From Deltaproteobacteria bacterium (GTDB lineage: Bacteria > Myxococcota > Myxococcia > Myxococcales > Myxococcaceae), in contig VGRA01000155.1 of the NCBI GenBank assembly GCA_016875515.1, positions 1 through 6,437 on the forward strand: a DNA stretch of 6,437 bases. Direction: 5' to 3'. A program made the position numbers and the translations under genes. The notes beneath the pieces are model-generated. The model saw nothing but the letters and a program-made list of their open reading frames with translations, did not search any database and had not been told where the DNA came from. Below are positions 1 to 6,137 of the stretch, one piece after another; the stretch's first letter is position 1; every line of letters begins with the position of its first letter.

Positions 1-292
1 TGGCCCCCAGCGCCGCCCCGCCGGACACCCCCAGCACGAACGGGTCCGCCAGCGGGTTGCGCAGGAGCACCTGCAGCCCCGCGCCGGAAGCGCCCAGGGC
101 CGCCCCCACCATGAGGGCGAGCACAGCGCGCGGCAGCCGCAGCCGCCACAGCAGCGCCCCATCCAGGGAGTCCGGCTCCGCCCACGCGCGCTGCAGCGAC
201 AGGGGCTGGTCCCCGAGCCACACCGCCAGCAGCACGGCGCCGGCGAGCAAGGGAAGCAGGAAGGCGAAGGCGGTGGAGGCTCGGCGGGTCAC
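1..292 (-). CDS. btuC: BtuC-like ABC transporter permease, N-terminal part (runs off the left edge)
   Basis: This is the first 97 residues of a FecCD/BtuC-family inner-membrane permease, which imports cobalamin or a metal chelate together with an ATPase. Residues about 7-25 form a first membrane helix ([19 protein letters not shown]). The family signature follows: WRLRLPR near residue 50, then [11 protein letters not shown], then the [14 protein letters not shown] block near residues 78-92. These align by eye with the E. coli BtuC N-terminus. Family members are usually about 320-350 residues, so roughly two thirds lies outside the window. The GTG start is chosen because homology begins there and a purine-rich site, AGGACGGAGG, lies at 304-313, although its 11-nt spacing is long. 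The gene shares strand with the btuB-btuF operon but is separated from btuF by about 1 kb, so it probably has its own promoter. Cobalamin as substrate is inferred from the neighbours; a siderophore permease would look alike over this stretch. Confidence 0.88.
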   Translation of the reverse strand, partial: MTRRASTAFAFLLPLLAGAVLLAVWLGDQPLSLQRAWAEPDSLDGALLWRLRLPRAVLALMVGAALGASGAGLQVLLRNPLADPFVLGVSGGAALGA

Positions 293-522
293 GGCGGCGG
301 GGGCCTCCGTCCTACCATCACTCCCGCCAGGACACCTCCCGCGTGCGCAGGCTGCCGGGACCCGAGAGCCCCTCGCACCGCGCCCCCGCGCCCCGGCCCA
401 CTGGGCCGCAGCCAGTACCCGGATGACCCGTCACCCTGCGCGGCGGCACAACCACTCTCCGGCGCATCACGCTGGCCTGGGGCAAAATGAGCGCGGGTGA
501 AAACAGCCGTAGAGTAGGCGCG
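293..522. other. Divergent intergenic region between the permease and a small membrane-protein gene
   Basis: This gap lies between two genes pointing away from each other and should hold both promoters. The only AT-richer patch is at about 483-515. No -10/-35 pair stands out on either strand. A small perfect stem (CGGCCC, 3-nt loop, GGGCCG) sits at 394-408. None of the conserved cobalamin-riboswitch boxes seen at 5759-5970 are present, so the permease leader does not appear to carry a second copy. The in-frame extension from an ATG at 487 has mixed third positions, unlike the coding sequence that follows. Confidence 0.5.
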
Positions 523-813
523 ATGATGTCCTCGACCGCCTCCCTGCTCCGGCGCGTCCTCGCCGGGTTCCTCCTCGGCTGGACCACATCCGCGAGGGTC
601 GTGGTCCGGCACCTCGGCCGTTTCCGGGGGCGCTCGCCCCTGTTCGGCCTGCTCGGCAGCTCAGCGGTGCTCGCCGGTGTCTGCGCGCTGAACGGCTGGG
701 GAGACATGGTGGGCTACGGGCTCGCGGTCTCCGCCTTCACCTCGTGCGGGGCCCTGCTGGTGCTCGCGCTTCACGACAGTGCGCAGGCCGCTGGGCAGCC
801 CCCGTCCAACTGA
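523..813 (+). CDS. Small predicted membrane protein of unknown function
   Basis: I do not recognise the family. The 96-residue product starts with a basic, amphipathic stretch (residues about 5-37, including LLRRVLAGFLLGW and several Arg). Two likely membrane segments follow, at about 39-57 (LFGLLGSSAVLAGVCALNG) and 63-84 (VGYGLAVSAFTSCGALLVLAL), then a short polar tail. Third codon positions are almost all G or C, as in the neighbouring genes, and the hydrophobic pattern is coherent, which supports a real gene. The start is uncertain. Tandem ATGs occur at 523 and 526 with a weak GAGTAGG-type site upstream at 512-518. An in-frame ATG at 487 would add 12 residues, but those codons lack the GC-rich wobble pattern. 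The gene is divergent from the permease gene and opposite in strand to the B12 uptake operon, so it interrupts the expected btuF-btuC order. No role in cobalamin uptake can be read from it. Confidence 0.6.
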   Translation: MMSSTASLLRRVLAGFLLGWTTSARVVVRHLGRFRGRSPLFGLLGSSAVLAGVCALNGWGDMVGYGLAVSAFTSCGALLVLALHDSAQAAGQPPSN

Positions 814-1287
814 GTCCTCTGCAATGGGGCGTGCCACGGCGCAACCGCGGCTCGGACGCACCAAGGCGACGACGTCACAAGACGGACGGTTGCGTGCGGC
901 CGGCGGACGAACCGACGGGGCTGACGAGGACTCCCGAACCTGGTGCGGGGACTCCCGGAGGTTCGACGCCTTCCGTCTGCATGTGGAAGTCTCTCAGCCC
1001 ACGCCGAGTGCCCGCGGGACTCGGTGGCTCCTGCGTCTGCCCGCCCCGGTTTCGACGCCGGCCTTGGGACGCTTCTTCCAGCGCTCGGCTCGGCGAGTTC
1101 AGCACCCACCGCGGCACTTGACCTCTGTTGATGCATCCGCCGTTGCCCGTTGGCGCCCCTCCGAACGAGCGCTGCACCTCGCACTCCAAGGCGGCTTCCG
1201 CGTCAAGGACGCCCGCGCCGACGTCGCCGTCCTCGCCGGAGGGCGCCACCTCCGCGTCTGCCACTTCATTCCCGCACGACGCTGACC
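814..1287. other. Gene-poor stretch between the convergent small gene and btuF; possible relic
   Basis: About 470 bp with no gene I can support. Open frames exist on both strands, as expected at this GC content, but none has a recognisable domain or a plausible start with a ribosome binding site. The last part, about 1187-1285, shows strong codon periodicity. Read on the plus strand in the frame ending at the TGA at 1283-1285, nearly every codon ends in C and the peptide is GFRVKDARADVAVLAGGRHL followed by RVCHFIPARR. Read on the minus strand in the matching frame it gives an acidic peptide. It may be the tail of a decayed gene, but the upstream part of that frame loses the periodicity. No intrinsic terminator (stem followed by a U-run) is visible downstream of btuF or of the small gene. 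Confidence 0.4.
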
Positions 1288-2142
1288 TCACTCCCCCTTC
1301 GTCACCCCTTGCCCCTCTGAAGGCCGCACCGCCGCCACCATCCGCCGCACCGTCTCCCAGCCCTTCGCCAGCCTCGGTCCGGGGTACAGCAACTCCTTGC
1401 CCGCCACCGCCTCCCAGCGGGCCTCCTTCAACCCCGGCAAGCTGCGCAGCTTCTGCGAGCCCGTGTCCGGCTCCGCCGCGTTGATGACCAGGTCCGGCTT
1501 CAGCGCCATGGACCGTTCCACGGGCAACGTCACCCACGCCCCGGCGGGCGGCGCAAGGACGTTCAATCCACCCGCGTCCCGGAGCAGCTCGTCCGCGAAG
1601 CTGCCGGGCCCCGCCGCCACCAGCGGCTCGAAGCCGTACACCACCAGCACCCGGGGCCGGGGCTTCCCCGCCGCCTCCTCCCGCACCCGGGCGCGCGCCG
1701 CCTCCAACCCGCGGGCCAGCCGCTCGCCTTCCGCGGCACGGCCGAGCAGCCCGCCCACCTCCCGCAGCGCCACCAGCACCCCCTCCACGTCCTCGAGCGG
1801 GTACAGCCTCACCGGCACCCCCATCCCCGCGAGCGTCTCCACCGCCCGCCGGTTTCCCGGCCCGGGGCTGCACAGCACCAGGTCCGGCCGCAGCCGCACC
1901 ACCGCCTCCACCGATGGGTCCGAGAAGCCGCCCACCCGCGGCAGCTCCGCCACCTCGGGCTGCTCGTCGAAGCGGCTCACCCCCACCAGCCGCGTCCCCT
2001 CCCCCAACGCGAGCACCACGTCGGTCAGGGAAGGTGCCAGCGTCACCACGCGCCGCACCGCCGCAGGGGCCTTCGGCTCGGGGCCGAGCGACCCGCTGCG
2101 GGGCAGCGCGCACAGCGGCAGCGTGAGCAGCAGCGCCAGCAT
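1288..2142 (-). CDS. btuF: BtuF-like periplasmic cobalamin-binding protein
   Basis: The 284-residue product is a class III periplasmic binding protein (Peripla_BP_2/BtuF family) that would deliver cobalamin to the BtuCD permease; E. coli BtuF is 266 residues. The N-terminus (LALLLTLPLCALP) is a short hydrophobic export signal with no basic n-region. Its Cys11 is preceded by LPL, a poor lipobox, so a soluble form is more likely. The first lobe opens with RRVVTLAPSLTDVVLALGEG (residues 30-49), then VGVSRFDEQPEVAELPRVGG and VVRLRPDLVL. A long connecting helix at about 136-158 (AEGERLARGLEAARARVREEA) is typical of this fold. The second lobe has PRVLVVYGFEPLVAAGPGSF, LLRDAGGLNV and ALKPDLVINA. The start sits inside the previous gene's stop (TGATG), and a GTG three bases upstream would give a GTGA overlap. 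Neither start has a good Shine-Dalgarno site, so translation is probably coupled. Cobalamin specificity is inferred from the riboswitch and the btuB-like gene. Confidence 0.88.
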   Translation of the reverse strand: MLALLLTLPLCALPRSGSLGPEPKAPAAVRRVVTLAPSLTDVVLALGEGTRLVGVSRFDEQPEVAELPRVGGFSDPSVEAVVRLRPDLVLCSPGPGNRRAVETLAGMGVPVRLYPLEDVEGVLVALREVGGLLGRAAEGERLARGLEAARARVREEAAGKPRPRVLVVYGFEPLVAAGPGSFADELLRDAGGLNVLAPPAGAWVTLPVERSMALKPDLVINAAEPDTGSQKLRSLPGLKEARWEAVAGKELLYPGPRLAKGWETVRRMVAAVRPSEGQGVTKGE

Positions 2143-3743
2143 CACGGGGCCAGCACGTCACCGATGTAGGACGAGAAGGTGCTCACCCCGTCCGGCGCGG
2201 GGCAGGCCTGCACCGGCCCTCCCGTGCTGAAGCCGGACAGCTCGGAGAGGTCCGCCGCGGAGAGCACGAACAGCCGCCCCACCGCCTGGTCCGTCACGAA
2301 CACCCGCCCGCCCGTCACCGCCAGCCGGCCCACCACCGGGCAGTCGCCGCCGTTGGCCGGACAGGCCACGCTCCACGCCGCCAGCCGCTCCAGTGCGCCG
2401 GAGGCACCCCGCCCCAGCTTCACCACGCCGGCCTTCTCCACCGCGGTGGCCGCGTAGGTGGGCGGGGCGTACGTCACCTTACCCGTGCAGGCCACGTAGA
2501 GCGCGTCCCCGGCTGCAACCACAGAGGTGGCGTTGAGGCACACCGCCCCCAGGTCCACCGCGGCCAGCGCGCGCGTCTGCGGGTCCAGTTCCACCACCAT
2601 CCCCGGTCCCGCCGGCACGTAGCCGATGTCCAGGTTGTTGAGCGCCCCGTACAGCTTGCCGTTCCACGGCACGAGCGTCATGGGGCGTGCCAGCGGCGCG
2701 GCCGCCTGCCCGTCGAACGGCTTGAGGTCCAGCTTGGACAGGTCCACCGGCGTGCCTGCGTCCAGGGTGGCCAGGTCCACCGGGACCACCTTCTGGCCCG
2801 CCGCCGCCGTCTGGGCGTCAAAGCCGCCGTACAGCGTCACCCACGCCACCCCGTCCACCACGGCCACGCCCTGCGGGAAGCTGTTCTCCCCCAGGTTCAC
2901 CTCGCCCACCGTCTGCAGCGCCAGCCCCGCCCCGCCGTCCAGCGGCGCCGCGGACAGCACCTGCAGCGTGCCCAGGTCCCCGTTGGCCACCAGCACCTTG
3001 CCCTCCGCCTGCAACCCCACCACCTGGTTGGGGATGCTCCCCACGGCGGGCGCGCCGCCGTCCGCGGGCGAGCGGTCCTCGTGGCCCCCGAGGGACAGCT
3101 GGTACAGCCGCCGGTCCCCGCTGTCCGCCACGAGCAGCCCATCCCCGTACCGGCCCAGCGCCGCCGGCGCGCTGCCCAGGCTCACCTTGGGCCCCTGCGC
3201 CAGGTCTGCCGCCCGCAGCCCCGCCACTTGGCCGAAGCTGGAGCACGCGAGCACCACGTCATAGGCGCACACCCCGTCCCGGCAGCTGCGCTGGTTGTCG
3301 CACGCGTTGCCGCAGGCGCCGCAGTGCTGCGCGTCCGAGTCCAGGTCCACGCAGCCCTGCCCGCACTGCACCTTCCCGCCCGTGCAGGTGGACTGGCACG
3401 TGCCCGCCACCGTCCCGTCCGGTTCCGTCTCCGCCGAGCAGACGTCCCCCGGCGCGCAGGCCTTCCCGCACCCGCCACAGTGGCGCGCGTCCGTGGTGGT
3501 CACCACGCAGGCCCCGTCACACGCCGCGGTGCCCGGGGCGCACACGCACGCCCCGGCGCTGCACTCCTGCCCCGTGGCGCACGCGTTCCCGCACGCGCCG
3601 CAGTTGCGCACGTCCGCGCTGAAGTCCGCGCAGCCGCTGCCGCACCGGGCCGTCCCCGCCTGGCACACCACCCCCTGCTGCGGACACCCCGCCAGCACCG
3701 CTGCCAACACCGCCCCCACTGCCCAACCCCACGTGTTGCTCAT
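2142..3743 (-). CDS. Cys-rich lipoprotein with predicted beta-propeller, candidate BtuG-like B12 capture protein
   Basis: The 533-residue product begins with a lipoprotein signal: a hydrophobic segment ending in VLAGC, with the lipidated Cys at residue 20 and no Asp at +2. Residues about 21-167 hold some 25 cysteines arranged around three copies of a DxxxCGxCGxAC motif (44-55, 85-96, 137-148), resembling the Stig1-like Cys-rich repeats common in myxobacterial surface proteins. From about 168 to the end are recurring short strands typical of a beta-propeller (YncE/NHL-like): LLVADSGDRRLYQLSL (203-218), VLVANGDLGTLQVLSA (250-265), GVAWVTLYGG, GKLYGALNN with MVVELDPQT, ALYVACTG, and VFVTDQAVGRLFVLSAADL (481-499). 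The ATG overlaps the stop of the receptor gene (ATGA) and the stop overlaps the btuF start, so it is a true operon member. Bacteroides BtuG is a lipid-anchored beta-propeller that binds B12 at the cell surface with BtuB. The parallel suggests the same job here, but that is inference; a structural or adhesive role is possible. Confidence 0.88.
   Translation of the reverse strand: MSNTWGWAVGAVLAAVLAGCPQQGVVCQAGTARCGSGCADFSADVRNCGACGNACATGQECSAGACVCAPGTAACDGACVVTTTDARHCGGCGKACAPGDVCSAETEPDGTVAGTCQSTCTGGKVQCGQGCVDLDSDAQHCGACGNACDNQRSCRDGVCAYDVVLACSSFGQVAGLRAADLAQGPKVSLGSAPAALGRYGDGLLVADSGDRRLYQLSLGGHEDRSPADGGAPAVGSIPNQVVGLQAEGKVLVANGDLGTLQVLSAAPLDGGAGLALQTVGEVNLGENSFPQGVAVVDGVAWVTLYGGFDAQTAAAGQKVVPVDLATLDAGTPVDLSKLDLKPFDGQAAAPLARPMTLVPWNGKLYGALNNLDIGYVPAGPGMVVELDPQTRALAAVDLGAVCLNATSVVAAGDALYVACTGKVTYAPPTYAATAVEKAGVVKLGRGASGALERLAAWSVACPANGGDCPVVGRLAVTGGRVFVTDQAVGRLFVLSAADLSELSGFSTGGPVQACPAPDGVSTFSSYIGDVLAP
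3300..3614 (-). repeat. Three Cys-rich CGxCGxAC repeats within the lipoprotein gene
   Basis: Three protein-level repeats encode DVRNCGACGNAC (3579-3614), DARHCGGCGKAC (3456-3491) and DAQHCGACGNAC (3300-3335). They are spaced about 41 and 52 codons apart. The first and third are each preceded by a CGxGCxD segment (CGSGCAD, CGQGCVD); the second has CDGACV instead. The regular cysteine spacing suggests disulphide-stabilised modules forming a stalk between the lipid anchor and the propeller. Confidence 0.85.
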
Positions 3744-5677
3744 GGCCTTGCCTCTCCCCGTTTGCGCTGCCCGGCATCCAGCGCCACATTCAAGGTGAGG
3801 TACGCCGCCCTGCCGGGGAGCGGGTACCCGTCCAGGTCAGACCCCTGGACGTCCATCAGGTTCTTCAGCTCCGCCCCCACGGTGACCTCCGGGGACGCCC
3901 ACGGGAGGGCCATCACGCCCACGTTCAGGAAGGCGCGCGCTGGCAGCGTCACCGTCGCCGCGCGGTTCACCACCTGCCCGGACTGGGCGAGCACCTCCGC
4001 CCTGCCCGTCAGCCACGCCGGCCCTCCCACCACCCGCCCGTAGGCGCGGTGACGCGGGCGGTACGGCAGCTCGCGGCCGTGGTAGCGCGGGTCGTCCCGG
4101 AGGTTCTCCGTGAAGGTGAGCGTGTAGCCGACCTGCACCGCCAACCACTGCGCCGGGCGCGCCTCTCCGTCCGCCTCCAATCCATATGCGCAGGCCGCGG
4201 AGAAATTGTACGGCCTTGCAAGGAACGGCGGGTACAGCTCGTAGGAGATGAGGTCCTCGTACAGCGAGTAGAATCCCGCCACCCCCCAGCGCCCGCGCCC
4301 GAGCTGCTGGCCCACCCCCGCGTCCGCGGACAGCGCCCGCTCGGGGCGGAGCTCCGGGTTGGGCAGGAGCGTCCCCTGCACCAGGTACAGCTCCGCGAAG
4401 GACGGGGCCCGGGCCGCCTGCCCCGCGTTGGCCCGCACCTCCAGCCCGCCCCAGGGCAGCCGCCCCAGCACCCCCAGCTTGGGAGAGAAGGTGGTGAAGG
4501 GGCCGGAGCGGTCCACGCGCGCGGAAGGGGACAGCACCCAGCCGCCCCACTGCACGTCGTCCACCAGCAGCGCCCCCACCCGGCCCCACCCGCGAGACGC
4601 CCCGTCCGACGCACTCTCCAGCCCCTCCCACCCCGCCTGCAGGGACGCGGTGAGGTGGTGGTTGCCCCCCACCGCTGCCTCCCACGTCCCCTCCAGCCCC
4701 GCCTGGGACTGCCTCTGCCGCAGCGCCATCCCGAACAGCCCGCCGGACAGCGTGGTGCGCTCCTCCATGCCGTGCCCGCGCAAGGACAGCAGCTGCCCCG
4801 CCCCCAGCACCCGCGAAGCCCGCACGGTTGCAAACGCGCGCGTCCCCTCCTGCCGCGCATCCGGCGTGGGGTTCTGGGACGTTCCGGCCAGCCCGCGCCC
4901 CTCCGCGAACAGCTCCACCAGCGCGTCCCCGTCCCAGCCGCCCAGCGCGCGGCGGTAGCGGAGCAGCGCGCCGCCCTGACGGGAGTCGTTGTTCTGCCGC
5001 TCGCGCACCACGGGGGCGTTGCCGTCCCACAGCGGGCGGTCGTCGTGCAGGTAGGGGAAGTTTCCCCGGCTTCGGCCGCCGTGCAGCAGCAGCAGCACCG
5101 CCCCGCCGGCCAGCGGCGACTCGCCGGCCAGCTGCAGCGCCTGGGTGTCGAACGCGCCGGCGGTCAGGGCGGCGCTCGCACGGGCCACGTCCTCCGCCCG
5201 GGGGGCGCGCGTCACCACGTTCACCACGCCCCCCAGCGCGCCGGGGGCGTACCGCCCGCCGCCCCCGCGCAGCACCTCCACCCGGTCCACCGCGGCCAGC
5301 GGCACCCGGGACAGGTCCGCCCCCGCGCCGTTGAGCGACAGCGGCGCGCCGTCCAGCAGCACCAGCACCCCGTTGGAGGCCGCCCCCCGCATGCTCAGCC
5401 GGCTGGCCTGCCCGTAGCCCCCGGCCTGCGACAGCGTCAGCCCCGGGGCCGCGGCCAGCAGGCCTGCGAGGTCCACCGCCTCGCCGCGGCGCTCCTCCGC
5501 CCGGAGCACGGTGAGCTGGGCGGACACGTCCCGGCGCAGTGGGCTCTCCGGGGCGGGCTCCTCGGCGGGCGCAGGGAGGGCCACCACCTCCACGGGCGGT
5601 ACCACCGGCGCGGGCGGCAAGGCAGCAGCGCTGGAGAGCCACGCGGCGAGCGCGAGACCCGGGAGACCGGAAACCAT
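3740..5677 (-). CDS. btuB: BtuB-like TonB-dependent outer-membrane cobalamin receptor
   Basis: The 645-residue product has a signal peptide (residues about 1-20), a Pro-rich linker, and a possible TonB box (VEVVAL, 29-34). A plug domain spans about 50-160 with family hallmarks: AGLLAAAPGLTLSQAGG, LSMRGAASNGVLVLLDGAPL, then VDRVEVLRGGGGRYAPGALG followed by GVVNVVTR. The rest is a 22-strand-type barrel with NLMDVQGSDLDGYPLPGR near the end and a last strand AAYLTLNVAL. E. coli BtuB is 614 residues, so the length fits. It would import cobalamin across the outer membrane using TonB energy. The ATG at 5675-5677 is chosen because GGAAGG lies 5 nt upstream and a signal peptide starts there. The longer open frame to 5824 runs into the riboswitch. 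The last strand is followed by a basic tail (QRKRGEARP) rather than the usual terminal aromatic residue, and the stop overlaps the next start (ATGA). B12 specificity rests on the riboswitch and btuF-like neighbour. Confidence 0.92.
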   Translation of the reverse strand: MVSGLPGLALAAWLSSAAALPPAPVVPPVEVVALPAPAEEPAPESPLRRDVSAQLTVLRAEERRGEAVDLAGLLAAAPGLTLSQAGGYGQASRLSMRGAASNGVLVLLDGAPLSLNGAGADLSRVPLAAVDRVEVLRGGGGRYAPGALGGVVNVVTRAPRAEDVARASAALTAGAFDTQALQLAGESPLAGGAVLLLLHGGRSRGNFPYLHDDRPLWDGNAPVVRERQNNDSRQGGALLRYRRALGGWDGDALVELFAEGRGLAGTSQNPTPDARQEGTRAFATVRASRVLGAGQLLSLRGHGMEERTTLSGGLFGMALRQRQSQAGLEGTWEAAVGGNHHLTASLQAGWEGLESASDGASRGWGRVGALLVDDVQWGGWVLSPSARVDRSGPFTTFSPKLGVLGRLPWGGLEVRANAGQAARAPSFAELYLVQGTLLPNPELRPERALSADAGVGQQLGRGRWGVAGFYSLYEDLISYELYPPFLARPYNFSAACAYGLEADGEARPAQWLAVQVGYTLTFTENLRDDPRYHGRELPYRPRHRAYGRVVGGPAWLTGRAEVLAQSGQVVNRAATVTLPARAFLNVGVMALPWASPEVTVGAELKNLMDVQGSDLDGYPLPGRAAYLTLNVALDAGQRKRGEARP

Positions 5678-5682
5678 GTCCG

Positions 5683-5712
5683 CCTTCCGCCCCCTCCACC
5701 GGAGGGGGAAGG
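5683..5712 (-). promoter_or_regulatory. Hairpin sequestering the btuB Shine-Dalgarno sequence
   Basis: In the RNA, CCUU-CCCCCUCC pairs with GGAGGGGG and, after a 3-nt bulge, AAGG. This makes an 8-bp stem with a GGU loop plus a 4-bp extension. The second arm contains GGAAGG at 5683-5688, the Shine-Dalgarno site 5 nt before the btuB ATG, so the closed hairpin would block ribosome entry. Together with the riboswitch just upstream this looks like a translational expression platform. Pairing was worked out by hand; no folding energy was computed. Confidence 0.65.
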
Positions 5713-5730
5713 CCTGCAGTGAATGCACGC

Positions 5731-5756
5731 CGGGCGCGGCCTCATTGCCGCGCCCG
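5731..5756 (-). promoter_or_regulatory. Strong hairpin directly after the riboswitch, candidate P13/L13 element
   Basis: A perfect 10-bp stem (CGGGCGCGGC in the RNA's 5' arm, GCCGCGCCCG in the 3' arm, read 5'-3' as CGGGCGCGGC-loop-GCCGCGCCCG) has a 6-nt loop AAUGAG. It begins 2 nt after the 3' arm of the riboswitch P1 helix. No U-run follows, so it is not a standard terminator. Its place fits the regulatory hairpin whose loop contacts L5 in ligand-bound cobalamin riboswitches, though I could not match the loop sequences convincingly. Confidence 0.55.
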
Positions 5757-5758
5757 TA

Positions 5759-5970
5759 CCTCGGGACAGGTCTCCTGGCTGACGGGACCGGCAGGCCACT
5801 GCACCTGCCGGCGGCGCCTTCCACCTTCCCCCGGGAGACGTCCCCAGAGTGGCGACTGCGTGAAGGCCACCGGGCCCCGGTTTGGCCGGGGCCTCCCGCT
5901 CACAGTGGCGGGACCGCGCCGGATTCGCACCGGCTTCCCTCTTCGTCCCAGTCTCCTGGGAACCCCGAGG
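5759..5970 (-). promoter_or_regulatory. Cobalamin riboswitch (AdoCbl-class)
   Basis: The minus-strand RNA carries the hallmark boxes in order. GGGAAGCCGGUGCGAAUCC (around 5921-5939) is followed by the B12 box GCCACUGUGA (5900-5909) with the preceding GGUCCC, and near the 3' end comes GUCAGCCAGGAGACCUG (about 5767-5783). The ends close through a P1 helix of CCUCGGG (5964-5970) with CCCGAGG (5759-5765). Two internal stems are perfect: GGCCCCGG/CCGGGGCC at 5873-5893 and CCGGCAGG/CCUGCCGG at 5788-5811. Such elements bind cobalamin and lower expression of B12 uptake or synthesis genes. It lies upstream of the btuB-like gene and probably controls the whole coupled operon. The output appears to act on translation, given the Shine-Dalgarno-masking hairpin and lack of a terminator. 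Confidence 0.96.
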
Positions 5971-5978
5971 CAGGCGCG

Positions 5979-6008
5979 GTTATACGTGCTGGGCGCGAGG
6001 GGCGTCAA
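5979..6008 (-). promoter_or_regulatory. Sigma-70-type promoter of the B12 uptake operon
   Basis: Read on the minus strand, TTGACG (6003-6008) and TATAAC (5979-5984) are separated by 18 bp. Both are close to consensus and TATAAC stands out in an otherwise very GC-rich region. The predicted start near 5972 falls two or so bases before the P1 helix of the riboswitch, so the leader begins with the riboswitch itself. Confidence 0.8.
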
Positions 6009-6121
6009 GGCGGCGCTCGGCCGGCGGGAGCCGCGCTGGAGCGGCCGTGCCCGTCCACGCCCCCGAACGGCCCGGGCCGCGGGGGACGCGCGCCGCCCTG
6101 CCCTCCGCTCGGGCCGCGCCG

Positions 6122-6137
6122 TGGCACGTGTGCTGCT
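6122..6137 (+). promoter_or_regulatory. Sigma-54-type (-24/-12) promoter for the divergent gene
   Basis: TGGCACG-N4-CTGCT matches the RpoN consensus TGGCACG-N4-TTGC(A/T) at all but one defined position, with the essential GG and GC doublets at the right spacing. Transcription would start near 6148, about 47 bp before the GTG start at 6195, on the right strand. RpoN promoters need an enhancer-binding activator, which are abundant in myxobacteria. No activator site was identified. Confidence 0.6.

Noticed and set aside
293..480. Possible second cobalamin riboswitch in the leader of the btuC-like gene
   Set aside because: The minus-strand leader lacks GCCACUGUGA, the GGGAA...GGUG...AAUCC segment and the CAGGAGACC box; only loose GC-rich similarity remains.
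470..486. Sigma-54-like element TGGCCTGGGGCA before the small membrane-protein gene
   Set aside because: The GG and GC doublets are too close together for a -24/-12 promoter.
2131..2145. btuF as a lipoprotein using Cys11
   Set aside because: The residues before the Cys are LPL, with Leu at -1, which does not fit a lipobox.
875..2161. Long minus-strand open frame of 428 codons overlapping btuF
   Set aside because: It is a shifted frame of btuF, rich in Gly/Ala/Arg with no domain, as expected for a shadow frame in high-GC DNA.
4049..5722. 557-codon plus-strand open frame antisense to the receptor
   Set aside because: Composition is dominated by Arg, Gln, Pro and His with no domain; the receptor on the other strand explains the sequence.
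5731..5756. Intrinsic terminator after the riboswitch
   Set aside because: The stem is strong but the RNA that follows is GGCGUGCAUUCAC, with no U-run.
5678..5824. Longer N-terminus for the TonB receptor starting at 5824
   Set aside because: The extension would be translated from inside the riboswitch, has no signal-peptide character, and the ATG at 5677 has its own ribosome site and signal peptide.
6068..6079. 12-bp perfect palindrome CGGCCCGGGCCG upstream of the sigma-54 element
   Set aside because: It could be an activator site, but such GC-only palindromes are common by chance here and nothing else supports it.
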